Positions 1-8,895 of a DNA stretch of 64,000 nucleotides are shown one piece after another. Under the pieces are notes generated by a model that made no database searches, was not told where the DNA came from, and saw only the letters and a program-made list of their open reading frames with translations. Origin of the DNA: Clostridium pasteurianum. GTDB lineage: Bacteria > Bacillota > Clostridia > Clostridiales > Clostridiaceae. Position 1 is the first letter of the stretch, and the number at the start of each line of letters is the position of its first letter. The DNA lies in assembly GCF_001705235.1 (NCBI RefSeq), contig NZ_MCGV01000001.1, forward strand, positions 372,001 to 436,000. The letters run 5' to 3'. The translations under genes were made by a program, and so were the position numbers.

Positions 1-2614
1 TTGTCTTATCTTCTTTCGTAAAAAATGAATCATCCTCATATAAACCAGATGGAGGGAATTGCTTAACATCCCTAGCATAAAGCTGTCTGCATTGTTCTTT
101 AGCATTTCTAATTGTAGCCGTAGATGCTATTATTTTAGGTTTTATATTATTTTCATTTTGACTGCATAATATATCCACCGCTGTTTCATATTCACCAACC
201 AATGTTCCAAGCGGTCCTGAAATTAAATGTAACTCATCTTGTATAATAAGTTCTGGTGATTTATTATTTTTACTACCTATGCCAAACAAGCTACCTGACC
301 CTTCGTTCCACGTTATCATAGCAAATTTATCCACAGTTCCAAATAAAAGAGTTGGTGGCTTTTCATAAATACATTCATCTACTACTTCTATTGGTAGTGC
401 ACTGTTAAATATGCATTCATCTTCAGGACAAAAAATCTTATTTACCTTTCCTGTAAATTCATATCCCCAATCTCCTTTTGGCGAATCATATTTTTTAATT
501 TTATCATTATATTTAATATCTCTTTCCAGTTTTGTGCCACACCATGGGCATTTTAGTACCTGAAACTTATTATATTGGGCTTTGTTACGATTCAAAACAT
601 CTGCACTTCTAGTTGAATATCTTAATTCTTTACAATCATTTTTTGCATCACTTTTCTTATTGGGCGTTTGATTAGAACCAATCCACAATCCTATAGTGAT
701 TTTTTCTTTTCCTAATTTGCCTTTCATTTCTCTTCTTATAAGTTCACAAGCACATATTAATATACTAGCTCTTGTAAATTGCTGTGCTGCCAATAACCTT
801 AATGTATATCTCATAATAACAGTTGTTCCACCATTATTTTTATCTTTTAATCTCCTTAAGAAAATAGTAAATGCTGTAAGTCCTAAATAAGCTTCTGTTT
901 TTCCTCCTCCTGTAGGGACCCAAATTAAATCAACTAAGTTTCTGTCACTGCACTTTGGATCCACTATTGATTCTAAGCACATTAAAATATAAGCTAATTG
1001 AAATGGTCTCCATATAGCCTCATCAGGAGATACTTTTTTAAAATCAACGTTTGGATATTTTATTTCATCATCATCTGGATATCTTTCTTTTTGTGAACTC
1101 TTTCCCTGTACCCTTTGCATCATCAATGCTCTATTCATAAGTTGAAATGCAAAATACGCTTGTTCGTTTTCTGATAATATATTAATTCCTTTTTCTATTC
1201 TTTCAGAACATATTTTACATTCTTCTATTTGACACCTTGCTATATGGGTAAATTTCTTATATTCATCTTTAAAACTTGTTATTTCTTTTTCTAAATTATA
1301 AATCCAATTATTGTAAAGTTTAACTATAGTTTCTAAATTCAAAATCACCTCATTTTTGCTTAAGTTAGAATAATCACTTAAGTTTTTCATTGAAAGTATT
1401 ATATTTGATTGATCTTTACTTATACCTTCCATATCAAATTTTATTCCTTTTACTTTATAAGTAGGTATATATGTTGTTTTTAATTCTTTTAAGCTACCAA
1501 AGCTATCCATTTCCTCCATTACAGACACACCATGTCCAACTGCATAATTCTTTTTTTTACTATAAAGTACTTCTAGCAATTGCTCTTCCTCATCCAAGTC
1601 CTTATTAAAATCCACAATAGAATTATTTCTATTGTGGATAAATGTCATTTGCTTATTATCTTCGCTTAATATTCTAATTTCTGGCTGAAAAATTGATTTC
1701 AGATCTCTTCCATAATGTTTAAATTTTTCATTATTTACTAGTATCACAGTATAGCTTCTAATACTATTTTGATATTCTTTAGTATATATAGAAACCTGCA
1801 AATCCATTTCCATTTCTTCTCCATTGCTACTTAAAAACTTTTTAGGCATAACATCATGAACTGTATAGTTACCATTTTGATTTAATTTTATATTTAAAAC
1901 GTCTGAAAAACTTATAGGTTCTCTAACGTATCCCTTTCCGTTTTTTATACAATTAATCTGTCTACTTAGTGCATATAAAACTGTTATAAAGCTCTTATAT
2001 TCATCATCTTCTTTATATTTTTCATCATCTTTATATTCATCTATAATATTTGTTGGGAATTCTTTTTTTATTATTAAATTTTCTTCTTTTCTCTCTATAT
2101 ATTCCTTTAATCCATTATGTTCAAAATAATCTTCACCACTGTACCTAACGCAGCAGTCTTCTAATTTACATTTCCTATATTTAGCACCTTTTAATCTTAC
2201 TACTAACTCTTTAACATCTCCTTTTGCAAAGAAAGTAAATCCCATTGAAGAAGGCTTTTTTTCATTTGTCATGCTTATTTTTTCTTCAAATTCTTGAGCC
2301 TCTACATTGTCATTTTCATATAATTGAAATTCAATTTTTCCATTTGCATTTAAACCTTTTTGATGTTCCTGTTCTTCCTGATAATTATTGCTATCATCTT
2401 CTAAATCAACATTTCCTTTTACCTCTTGTCCCATATTTAAATCTTGTGGAAACAATATTCCTGTTGAATATCTTGATATAGGTGGATCAGTTATAAACTC
2501 ATGCTCAACATCAGAACCTATATCTTCTGAACCAGGTCCTAATAATTCTTTTCTCACATTTTCATAAATTAATTTTCTTGCTTCTTCACATTCCTTTGCA
2601 AAATCATTATCCAA
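1..2614 (-). CDS. drmA: DISARM helicase DrmA (partial, runs off left edge)
   Basis: An open minus-strand frame starts at a TTG at 2614 and continues past position 1, so the 3' end is missing (about 871 codons present). A GGGGTGAG ribosome site lies just before the TTG, and the start is 12 bases after the upstream stop, so the two genes are co-transcribed. Near the N-terminus are the blocks ELLGPGSE and PPISRYSTGILFPQ, typical of DrmA. Further on come a Walker A WVPTGGGKTEAYLGL (about residue 561), two Cys pairs CPWC and CPEDEC (about 686 and 728), the motif II variant DELHLISGPLGTL (about 795) and ASTATIRN (about 830). DrmA is the SF2-like helicase core of DISARM, acting on incoming phage DNA together with DrmB. 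drmB and drmC would be expected beyond the left edge. The C-terminal helicase lobe cannot be seen. Confidence 0.88.
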   Translation of the reverse strand, partial: MDNDFAKECEEARKLIYENVRKELLGPGSEDIGSDVEHEFITDPPISRYSTGILFPQDLNMGQEVKGNVDLEDDSNNYQEEQEHQKGLNANGKIEFQLYENDNVEAQEFEEKISMTNEKKPSSMGFTFFAKGDVKELVVRLKGAKYRKCKLEDCCVRYSGEDYFEHNGLKEYIERKEENLIIKKEFPTNIIDEYKDDEKYKEDDEYKSFITVLYALSRQINCIKNGKGYVREPISFSDVLNIKLNQNGNYTVHDVMPKKFLSSNGEEMEMDLQVSIYTKEYQNSIRSYTVILVNNEKFKHYGRDLKSIFQPEIRILSEDNKQMTFIHNRNNSIVDFNKDLDEEEQLLEVLYSKKKNYAVGHGVSVMEEMDSFGSLKELKTTYIPTYKVKGIKFDMEGISKDQSNIILSMKNLSDYSNLSKNEVILNLETIVKLYNNWIYNLEKEITSFKDEYKKFTHIARCQIEECKICSERIEKGINILSENEQAYFAFQLMNRALMMQRVQGKSSQKERYPDDDEIKYPNVDFKKVSPDEAIWRPFQLAYILMCLESIVDPKCSDRNLVDLIWVPTGGGKTEAYLGLTAFTIFLRRLKDKNNGGTTVIMRYTLRLLAAQQFTRASILICACELIRREMKGKLGKEKITIGLWIGSNQTPNKKSDAKNDCKELRYSTRSADVLNRNKAQYNKFQVLKCPWCGTKLERDIKYNDKIKKYDSPKGDWGYEFTGKVNKIFCPEDECIFNSALPIEVVDECIYEKPPTLLFGTVDKFAMITWNEGSGSLFGIGSKNNKSPELIIQDELHLISGPLGTLVGEYETAVDILCSQNENNIKPKIIASTATIRNAKEQCRQLYARDVKQFPPSGLYEDDSFFTKEDKT

Positions 2615-2625
2615 AAATCTCACCC

Positions 2626-5310
2626 CTATTTATCACTATCTATTAACGAATTAGTTTTTACGTATTTCATATTTTGGGATACATCCTCTATTTCTTGTAT
2701 TTTTACTATATTTACATATTGATTTAAATTTCCAAAAACATTCTTAACAAGCTTTTCAATTTCATTATTATTTTGCTCTTTATTTAAAGCAAAGTCTTTT
2801 ACTATACTCTTAAAGGTCTTTTTAAATCTTGTTCTAAAATCTCGTATAATATTATTAGATTCATATATATCTTTCCAATGCTCTTTCATTTTGTTGTCCA
2901 GTGTTATATCTGCTATGGCTTCATAAACTTCTGGTTCCCTGGGACCAATTATTACATTATCGCTTGTTTCTATCCATTGCCTTATTGCAACATTGCTCTT
3001 ATTCACATTATATATTCTTAGCTCGTTGGATAAGGAATTGTAATCCATATTATATAAATTTCTATACTCTTTTAAAGCTTTTTTCCAATACCTCATGTTT
3101 TCATAATGTCTTTTATACTTTTCCTTGAAAATACTTGAATTTATTATTTTATCGAATAATACTTCTGGTTCATCAGCTGAAATTTCTTCTATAAAAACTA
3201 TTTGATCTCCTTGCTTCAATAAATCTATACTTTTCTCTAACTCTTTACCCTTATCAATACACAATGCAAGGTAATCTGATGTTAAATAACAGTATCTGTT
3301 GTCCTCAAATATTACTTTCTTTTTAACTATCCCTAATCCTTGAGCATTGATGCTTTCTTGATTGTTACTGCTTCTATTCCTAACTTGAAATAATTGATTT
3401 ATATTATAATTTACATCTGAAAAATACTCTTGTTCAATATTATCTCTATTATATCGTTCTATTGTATTTTCATCTTTTATGTATTCATCTTCATCAATAG
3501 ATTCATTATTTTTACTTGGATTATCATTATCTTTATATTTTTTTATTTCACTTTTTAGAAAATCGAAGTCAATCTTAATTTCATTTAAATAATCAATCTC
3601 ACTATATTTATTATCACATAATAAGTTATTTTTAGCTATTTGTCCCATCATTTTATTAAAACTTCTAATTTTTGAATTATACTCAAAAACTTCAGAAGCA
3701 TAAAGAATATTTGAAATATCATTATTTAAATAATTTCCTATTTGATATTCCTTTGACTTATTATAGAAAGATAAGAATATTAAATTTTTATTTTTTAAAC
3801 TTGAATTTACTTGATTTAAAGTTATAATTTTATCTTCATTTATTCCTATGTTTTTTATTAAAAGATTCTTTTCAAATAAATCATTGCAAACAACTGTAGC
3901 TTTATAATTAAATTTTTGTTTTAAGCATTTCACTTTAGGATTTTCATAATATAAGATCTCATAAAACTTTTTTAACCCGTGAAAAACCGGCTGCAACAAA
4001 CTTATATTTTCAATATATAAATCATTCTCATTTAAAATATTTTTTAATTTGTTGAACCAATCATCAAAGCAAGTTTCCATGTAATTTGAGTTCTTATATT
4101 CTTTAACTGGAAATATAATTGTTTTTAATACATTATATATCTTAAAACCTATCCTTATAAAATTCTTCTTATCAATAATTTGTTCATTAGTTTTTATTAA
4201 TTCAACAAGTCCTTTTCTTACATTAGTCATAATTACGTTTATATCTTTATCATCTATAATACTGCAGTTTATATTTGTATCTAAATATTTCATTAATTCT
4301 TTATTATCACTTGGATATGTTTTATTTTTTATTTTGTTAATTAGAGTACCTTTATTCCAAGAATAAACATCTAGTTTGTAATCTAAAACCCTATCCACAT
4401 CCTGTACATCACTAAATGAATTATAGACAATCAACTTTTCAAATTTTTTATGATCCAATTTTCGCATTATATTTTCGAAAATAACATCAATATAATTTTT
4501 GTATGTATCTGCTCCCAGTAGAATTAATGATTTACACTCCTTATTGTGAATTATTAATTCTTTTGCAATATCTAGTCTTGATGTAAATAATAAAACCGGT
4601 TTTTCTTTATATAAATTTCCTGTTAAATAGGTACCATTATCTATATCAGAATAATATTTACATGGTAAAATTTCACATAAGTTGTACTGTTTTTTTTCAA
4701 TTCTAATTTTTATATTATTCAAAATATATTCCATTTCTTTTTTACTTTCAAAAACAAAAACTACTTGTCTTTTTACTACTCTACAAAATTTTTCAGGATC
4801 TAAATCTAATAGTTTTGCTAATAAAGCCTTTCCACTATTATTTTTTTTATTTCTAATCCCAGTCATTTTATTTATTTTATCTGAATCCCCATAATATTTG
4901 GATATTTGATTTTTATTTTTTATATCTACATAAGTATAATCATGAAGCTGAAGGTTACCTACTTTTCGTGGTTTATATTCTAATTTTATTTTGGTGTTTC
5001 CATATATTTTTTCAATTCCAATGTACTTGCACTTACAATTATTGTAATACACTATATCCCCAATTTCTATATCATTAATTTCATCTCTACAATCACAAGA
5101 AAGTAAATTATTTAAATATGAACGTATTCCAATAACAACAATAAATATACTTTTAATCATATTTTCATCAGTAGTTAAAAACAAATCCATTTTGTATTTT
5201 TCTTTAAAAGTGCTTAATAATATACCTACAATTTCAGATATATACTTATTAAAATTTACTTCTGAATCTTTAATTAAGATTTTTCCATCTAATCTTACAT
5301 TTAAATTCAA
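2626..5310 (-). CDS. drmE: Probable DISARM class 2 protein DrmE
   Basis: This 894-residue cytoplasmic protein has no signal peptide and no membrane segment. I see no canonical Walker A, nuclease or methylase motif. It is Lys/Asn/Ile-rich, with a charged linker near residues 600-650 (Asp/Glu/Asn-rich). The start is TTG at 5310, preceded by AAAGGGTGA nine bases upstream. It lies between a 5-methylcytosine methylase and drmA. Class 2 DISARM loci carry a large protein of unknown activity, DrmE, beside drmA and drmMII, so the name rests mainly on position and size. The stop is 12 bases before the drmA start. A profile search against the DrmE family would settle it. The alternative is an unrelated accessory defence protein. 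Confidence 0.68.
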   Translation of the reverse strand: MNLNVRLDGKILIKDSEVNFNKYISEIVGILLSTFKEKYKMDLFLTTDENMIKSIFIVVIGIRSYLNNLLSCDCRDEINDIEIGDIVYYNNCKCKYIGIEKIYGNTKIKLEYKPRKVGNLQLHDYTYVDIKNKNQISKYYGDSDKINKMTGIRNKKNNSGKALLAKLLDLDPEKFCRVVKRQVVFVFESKKEMEYILNNIKIRIEKKQYNLCEILPCKYYSDIDNGTYLTGNLYKEKPVLLFTSRLDIAKELIIHNKECKSLILLGADTYKNYIDVIFENIMRKLDHKKFEKLIVYNSFSDVQDVDRVLDYKLDVYSWNKGTLINKIKNKTYPSDNKELMKYLDTNINCSIIDDKDINVIMTNVRKGLVELIKTNEQIIDKKNFIRIGFKIYNVLKTIIFPVKEYKNSNYMETCFDDWFNKLKNILNENDLYIENISLLQPVFHGLKKFYEILYYENPKVKCLKQKFNYKATVVCNDLFEKNLLIKNIGINEDKIITLNQVNSSLKNKNLIFLSFYNKSKEYQIGNYLNNDISNILYASEVFEYNSKIRSFNKMMGQIAKNNLLCDNKYSEIDYLNEIKIDFDFLKSEIKKYKDNDNPSKNNESIDEDEYIKDENTIERYNRDNIEQEYFSDVNYNINQLFQVRNRSSNNQESINAQGLGIVKKKVIFEDNRYCYLTSDYLALCIDKGKELEKSIDLLKQGDQIVFIEEISADEPEVLFDKIINSSIFKEKYKRHYENMRYWKKALKEYRNLYNMDYNSLSNELRIYNVNKSNVAIRQWIETSDNVIIGPREPEVYEAIADITLDNKMKEHWKDIYESNNIIRDFRTRFKKTFKSIVKDFALNKEQNNNEIEKLVKNVFGNLNQYVNIVKIQEIEDVSQNMKYVKTNSLIDSDK

Positions 5311-5358
5311 AATTTTAATTCACCCTTTCTATAAAATACTTAATACATTTATATTTTC

Positions 5359-5388
5359 ATTATACTACAATAATTTTAAATTTTGACA
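5359..5388 (-). promoter_or_regulatory. Possible promoter of drmE-drmA
   Basis: Read on the minus strand, a perfect TATAAT (5359-5364) lies about 50 bases upstream of the drmE TTG. A poor -35 candidate sits 18 bases further up (5383-5388). Because a strong terminator separates drmMII from drmE, drmE-drmA needs a promoter here. The -10 is convincing; the -35 is weak. Confidence 0.4.
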
Positions 5389-5521
5389 TTTTACTTCATA
5401 ATATTAATATCTAACTAGTACTAATAAAATATATTTTAATTTATACCTTATTTAAATCTAATTTTAGATAAACATTTACTTGACTATGCATAAAAATTAT
5501 ACAAAACTTATTTAAACTATC

Positions 5522-5556
5522 AAAAAGAGAAGGCATTTAACAGCCTTCTCTTTTTT
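5522..5556 (-). terminator. Intrinsic terminator after drmMII
   Basis: A perfect 13-bp stem (AAAAAGAGAAGGC with GCCTTCTCTTTTT) has an 8-base loop and ends in a T run on both strands, so it can work in either direction. The stop codon of drmMII (5537-5539) lies inside the loop. It separates drmMII transcription from the drmE-drmA unit. Confidence 0.85.
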
Positions 5557-6895
5557 GATTTATCTTATTTAATGTTGCAATAATAGCCTTTCCTACAGCT
5601 TTAGCCAATTCTACAGGAACAGCATTTCCAATCTGCTTATACACACTTGACATTGAGCCCTCAAACTGCCATTCATCTGGAAAACTCTGTATTCTTGCAT
5701 ATTCTCTTGTAGTAAATGGTCTTGTTTCATCTGGATGACAGCGTTCTGTCTGTTTTTGAGCAGGAGCACATGTTAAAGTCAAACAAGGTTCATTCCAGCT
5801 TATTCTCCTTGCCATTCCCCTTCTACCACCGCCAGAATAATAACTGCTTCCCATGTATTCTTTTGCTACTTTATCTGGTAAATTGACCCAACACCCACCA
5901 GCAGGAACAAGCTCTAATACTTTTGCCTTTTTAGGTGGATATTTTGCTCCTTGTGATGGCGGTACCCCTTTCAAAGCATCTCTTAAAACTGGTTTATACT
6001 CATAAGGTTTAGGATACTTAAATACTATAGAACTATCAATATCGTTTCTAATTCCTATTATAACTATTCTTTCTCTTTTCTGTGCTACATTGTAATCTAA
6101 CGCTTTTAAAACTTTCCATGTAACCCTATATCCAATATCACTGAATACTTCTATCATTGTTTGAAGAGTTTTTCCATTATCATGTGTTACTAATCCTCTT
6201 ACATTTTCAGCAAGAAACATTTTAGGTTTTAATTCTTTCAATATCTTTGAATAGTAATAAAACATTGTACCTCTAACATCATCTAAACCCATTCTATGCC
6301 CTGCATAACTAAATGATTGACAAGGATACCCACCAGAAATTAGATCTATTTCAACATTTTCTGGTAAATACTTTTTTATCCCTTCCTCTGCTATTTTTAT
6401 AATGTCCCCCTCAATTACATTCCAATTAGGTCTATTTTTTCTTAACGTATTACATGGATTATGATCTATTTCAACCAATCCAATTTCTTGAAATCCTGCT
6501 TTTTCTAATCCTAAAGCTAATCCACCGGCACCAGCAAATAATTCCACTACATTGTATTTTCTATTAGGTATAACTTTACTAACATCTATATATTCACTAT
6601 CTACATCAAGTTCTTTTTTTACATCTTTGCTATGTATAGAAGCACTATTATCAATATCAGGCTTCTTTATGTGTTGATTTTCACATTTCTTTTCTGCTAT
6701 ATCTTCAAAATTAACCTCTAGTACATTACATAATTTTTCCACATTGCTTTTTATAGGATCAAATTTGTCTGACAAAATTACAGATAATTGATTTTTAGTT
6801 ATATTCATCATTTTTGCAAGTTCAGTTTGAGTTTTAATGTTTTTCTTGTGCATCTCTTTATTCAACTTACTCTTGCTTATTATTAACTTATCCAC
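5537..6895 (-). CDS. drmMII: DISARM cytosine-5 DNA methyltransferase with N-terminal XRE domain
   Basis: The 452-residue protein is a C5-cytosine methylase, transferring methyl groups from SAM to DNA to mark host sites. Residues 1-65 form an XRE helix-turn-helix (MHKKNIKTQTELAKMM, then NITKNQLSVIL), followed by a linker. The catalytic domain runs from about 112, with motif I VELFAGAGG (117-125), motif IV GGYPCQS with the nucleophile Cys192, motif VI ENVRG (230-234), motif VIII QKRERIVIIG and a C-terminal motif X with GNAVP. The target recognition region lies at about 300-390. The start is GTG at 6895 behind AAGGAGGG. Beside drmE and drmA it fits DrmMII. The fused XRE domain suggests autoregulation through the palindrome at 6921-6942. 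A stand-alone type II methylase is less likely in this context. Confidence 0.85.
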   Translation of the reverse strand: MDKLIISKSKLNKEMHKKNIKTQTELAKMMNITKNQLSVILSDKFDPIKSNVEKLCNVLEVNFEDIAEKKCENQHIKKPDIDNSASIHSKDVKKELDVDSEYIDVSKVIPNRKYNVVELFAGAGGLALGLEKAGFQEIGLVEIDHNPCNTLRKNRPNWNVIEGDIIKIAEEGIKKYLPENVEIDLISGGYPCQSFSYAGHRMGLDDVRGTMFYYYSKILKELKPKMFLAENVRGLVTHDNGKTLQTMIEVFSDIGYRVTWKVLKALDYNVAQKRERIVIIGIRNDIDSSIVFKYPKPYEYKPVLRDALKGVPPSQGAKYPPKKAKVLELVPAGGCWVNLPDKVAKEYMGSSYYSGGGRRGMARRISWNEPCLTLTCAPAQKQTERCHPDETRPFTTREYARIQSFPDEWQFEGSMSSVYKQIGNAVPVELAKAVGKAIIATLNKINQKREGC

Positions 6896-6920
6896 AATAA
6901 AACCCTCCTTAAATGTTACG

Positions 6921-6942
6921 AAAATATGTTAACATATTTTCA
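6921..6942. promoter_or_regulatory. 22-bp perfect palindrome, probable operator of the XRE-methylase
   Basis: A perfect dyad (core AAAATATGTTAACATATTTT, with one more G/C pair outside) is centred about 36 bases upstream of the GTG start of drmMII. Its position fits a binding site for that protein's own XRE domain, in the manner of control proteins of restriction-modification loci. The function is inferred. The rest of the gap, 6943-7212, shows only AT-rich DNA. Confidence 0.6.
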
Positions 6943-7212
6943 GGGTATTGTAAATTAAAAAATATATTTATTACCATAAATTATATTAAAATTATCAATA
7001 TAAATACTTCTTATCATTGTATTACCTCTTTGTATTACCTCTTTATTCATACTCTCAATTATAACCAAAACTCTAATGTTTAATAATTACTATTTATTTT
7101 TTCTACCTTATTTTCATTTTATAATATGTCTCTTTTTAATATATAAATTTGAATTGTATATTTCCCTTAATTTTTTACATATTTATTCCAAGTATTATAC
7201 CTACATTTTCCT

Positions 7213-7243
7213 TTGACTCCACCCCAAGGGTTGAGTTTATAAT
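7213..7243 (+). promoter_or_regulatory. MerR-type promoter with 19-bp spacer and operator dyad
   Basis: TTGACT (7213-7218) and TATAAT (7238-7243) are separated by 19 bases, the lengthened spacer typical of MerR-controlled promoters. The spacer holds a dyad, ACTCCACCC (7216-7224) against GGGTTGAGT (7228-7236), matching at 8 of 9 positions. The regulator gene starts 24 bases downstream, so it probably activates its own operon when it binds its ligand. Confidence 0.82.
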
Positions 7244-7266
7244 GTAACAAAGAAAGGGTGGTAAAA

Positions 7267-8100
7267 ATGGCTAATCAAATTAAAATCAGTGATTTCGTTA
7301 AGTTAACCGGCAGCACTTTAAAAACCGTTTTATACTATCATAAAATTGGTTTGCTTAAGGAGCCAAAGCGATCAGATAGCGGTTATCGTCTATACGGAGC
7401 AGAAGAACTTTCACGTATGAGAATGATTAAGCACTTAAAAAACTTAGGCTTAAGTTTAAAACAGATAAAAGAAATATTAAAAGATGCAAATGATGAAACT
7501 AATTTAAATGAAGTTCTAAAAGCACTGCAAACTGGCCTTTTAAAAGAAAAAAAGCGAATCGAAGATCAATTATCAAAAATACAAACATTATTAAAGAGCC
7601 CCATAGTTACCCTTGAAAAGACTCCCTTTGAATCTGAAGCCTTTAAAACAGTTACAAATATGTTAGAAACTACTGAAGCCCAAAAACAAATTCACGGCTA
7701 TACTAAACTTTTTGAACAGCAGCGTAATATTTTTGGTATTATAGAAGATTTTAAATGGGGTAAAGATTATAAAAATAATTTTATAGGAATAGCGGAATAT
7801 TTTAAGCTGCATCCGGAAAAATATAAAATAGCTTTAGAATTTGGTAAACGCCTTGCTAAACTAAAAGAACTGTCCGAGGATGATCCAGAGGTTGAAGCTC
7901 TGGCAAGAGAAGGCGCTGATTTTATAAAAAACATACCACTTCTTAAAGAAAAGCTATGCAATCAAACTGGCTTTGAAATGACATATGAAAATTTACTTAA
8001 TGAACTAACAGACGATTATCTTTCACCTTCTCAAAAGAAACATAGGGAACTTATACAAAAATATTTAAACTACGAGGGAGGTACTACTAATGAAAAGTGA
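7267..8100 (+). CDS. MerR-family transcriptional regulator
   Basis: The N-terminal 70 residues form a MerR winged helix (VKLTGSTLKTVLYYHKIGLL, then SGYRLYGAEEL, then LKNLGLSLKQIKEIL). A coiled-coil dimer helix follows (about 80-112). The remaining 160 residues are an effector domain I do not recognise. It has none of the Cys ligands of metal sensors, so the inducer is probably organic. I place the start at the ATG at 7267, behind AAAGGGTGG. A GTG at 7258 is in frame but overlaps that ribosome site. The gene overlaps the next membrane protein gene by 11 bases, so the two form one operon, probably self-activated from the 19-bp-spacer promoter just upstream. Confidence 0.85.
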   Translation: MANQIKISDFVKLTGSTLKTVLYYHKIGLLKEPKRSDSGYRLYGAEELSRMRMIKHLKNLGLSLKQIKEILKDANDETNLNEVLKALQTGLLKEKKRIEDQLSKIQTLLKSPIVTLEKTPFESEAFKTVTNMLETTEAQKQIHGYTKLFEQQRNIFGIIEDFKWGKDYKNNFIGIAEYFKLHPEKYKIALEFGKRLAKLKELSEDDPEVEALAREGADFIKNIPLLKEKLCNQTGFEMTYENLLNELTDDYLSPSQKKHRELIQKYLNYEGGTTNEK

Positions 8101-8761
8101 TACAAATAAATCAAATGCCAAGATTTATGCATTTCCAATAATTCTTATGATTATTCTGTGGGTTATTCTGTTTCTACCTGCGGGCACAATTAAATTCTGG
8201 CAGGCATGGATTTTGTGGTCAGGTTTTTCCTTGATAACGCTTTTTATTGCAGTTTATTTTACTAAAAAAAATCCCGAGTTTCTAGCTAGGAGATCGAAAA
8301 CTAAGGAAAAAGAAACAGCAAAAACTCCAACATTTTTCAAACTATATTTTATAAGTTTTATTCTTCCTGGTATAGATTTTTACTTTAATTGGTCTAAGGA
8401 ACCAGTATGGCTTGTAATTATATCAAATCTCATATTCTTTGCAGGATACATCTTTATTTTCTTCGTTTTTAAGCAGAATGCTTATGCTTCAACAGTTATA
8501 CAGGTAGAAAATAAACAAAAGGTTATTACAACAGGCTTCTACTCCATAGTTAGACATCCAATGTATTCCGGAATGGTGTTAATGTCTCTCTTTATGCCTC
8601 TGGCACTTGGATCTTATTACTCACTTATACCTGCACTTTTAATAATACCTATACTTGTATTTAGAATAAAAAATGAAGAAAAAACTCTTTTATATGAACT
8701 TCAGGGTTACAGCGATTACTGTTTAAAAACGCCATATAGACTTATTCCTTTAATATGGTAA
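8090..8761 (+). CDS. Isoprenylcysteine carboxyl methyltransferase-like membrane protein
   Basis: The 223-residue polytopic protein has about five membrane segments (13-33, 40-58, 80-100, 105-130, 165-190). The signature RHPMYSGM near residue 158 and the tail EEKTLLYELQGYSDYC define the ICMT/PEMT superfamily, which uses SAM to methylate small lipophilic substrates at the membrane. In bacteria the substrate is usually unknown. GGAGGTACTACTA precedes the ATG inside the merR coding end. Co-expression with a MerR sensor suggests a response to a toxic lipophilic compound, which is inference. Confidence 0.75.
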   Translation: MKSDTNKSNAKIYAFPIILMIILWVILFLPAGTIKFWQAWILWSGFSLITLFIAVYFTKKNPEFLARRSKTKEKETAKTPTFFKLYFISFILPGIDFYFNWSKEPVWLVIISNLIFFAGYIFIFFVFKQNAYASTVIQVENKQKVITTGFYSIVRHPMYSGMVLMSLFMPLALGSYYSLIPALLIIPILVFRIKNEEKTLLYELQGYSDYCLKTPYRLIPLIW

Positions 8762-8797
8762 ACATAAATAGGACACTTAAAATTTATAACTTAGCAT

Positions 8798-8840
8798 AAA
8801 TCAACGTTATATTTTAGAACTTTATAACGTTGATTTTTTA
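8798..8840 (+). terminator. Intrinsic terminator after the MerR operon
   Basis: A perfect 13-bp stem (AAATCAACGTTAT with ATAACGTTGATTT, 8798-8810 and 8824-8836) is followed by TTTT. It closes the MerR/ICMT operon before the LacI-type regulator gene. Confidence 0.85.
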
Positions 8841-8895
8841 TGTAAAAATATCTATAATAAATTTATAATTTTAACTAAAGGAGGTACGTATTATA

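Noticed and set aside
2245-2481. Plus-strand frames opposite drmA and drmE (for example 2245-2481, 2901-3128, 4682-4894)
   Set aside because: They are antisense shadows of strong minus-strand genes, rich in Phe/Leu/Ile from AT-rich complement, without ribosome sites.
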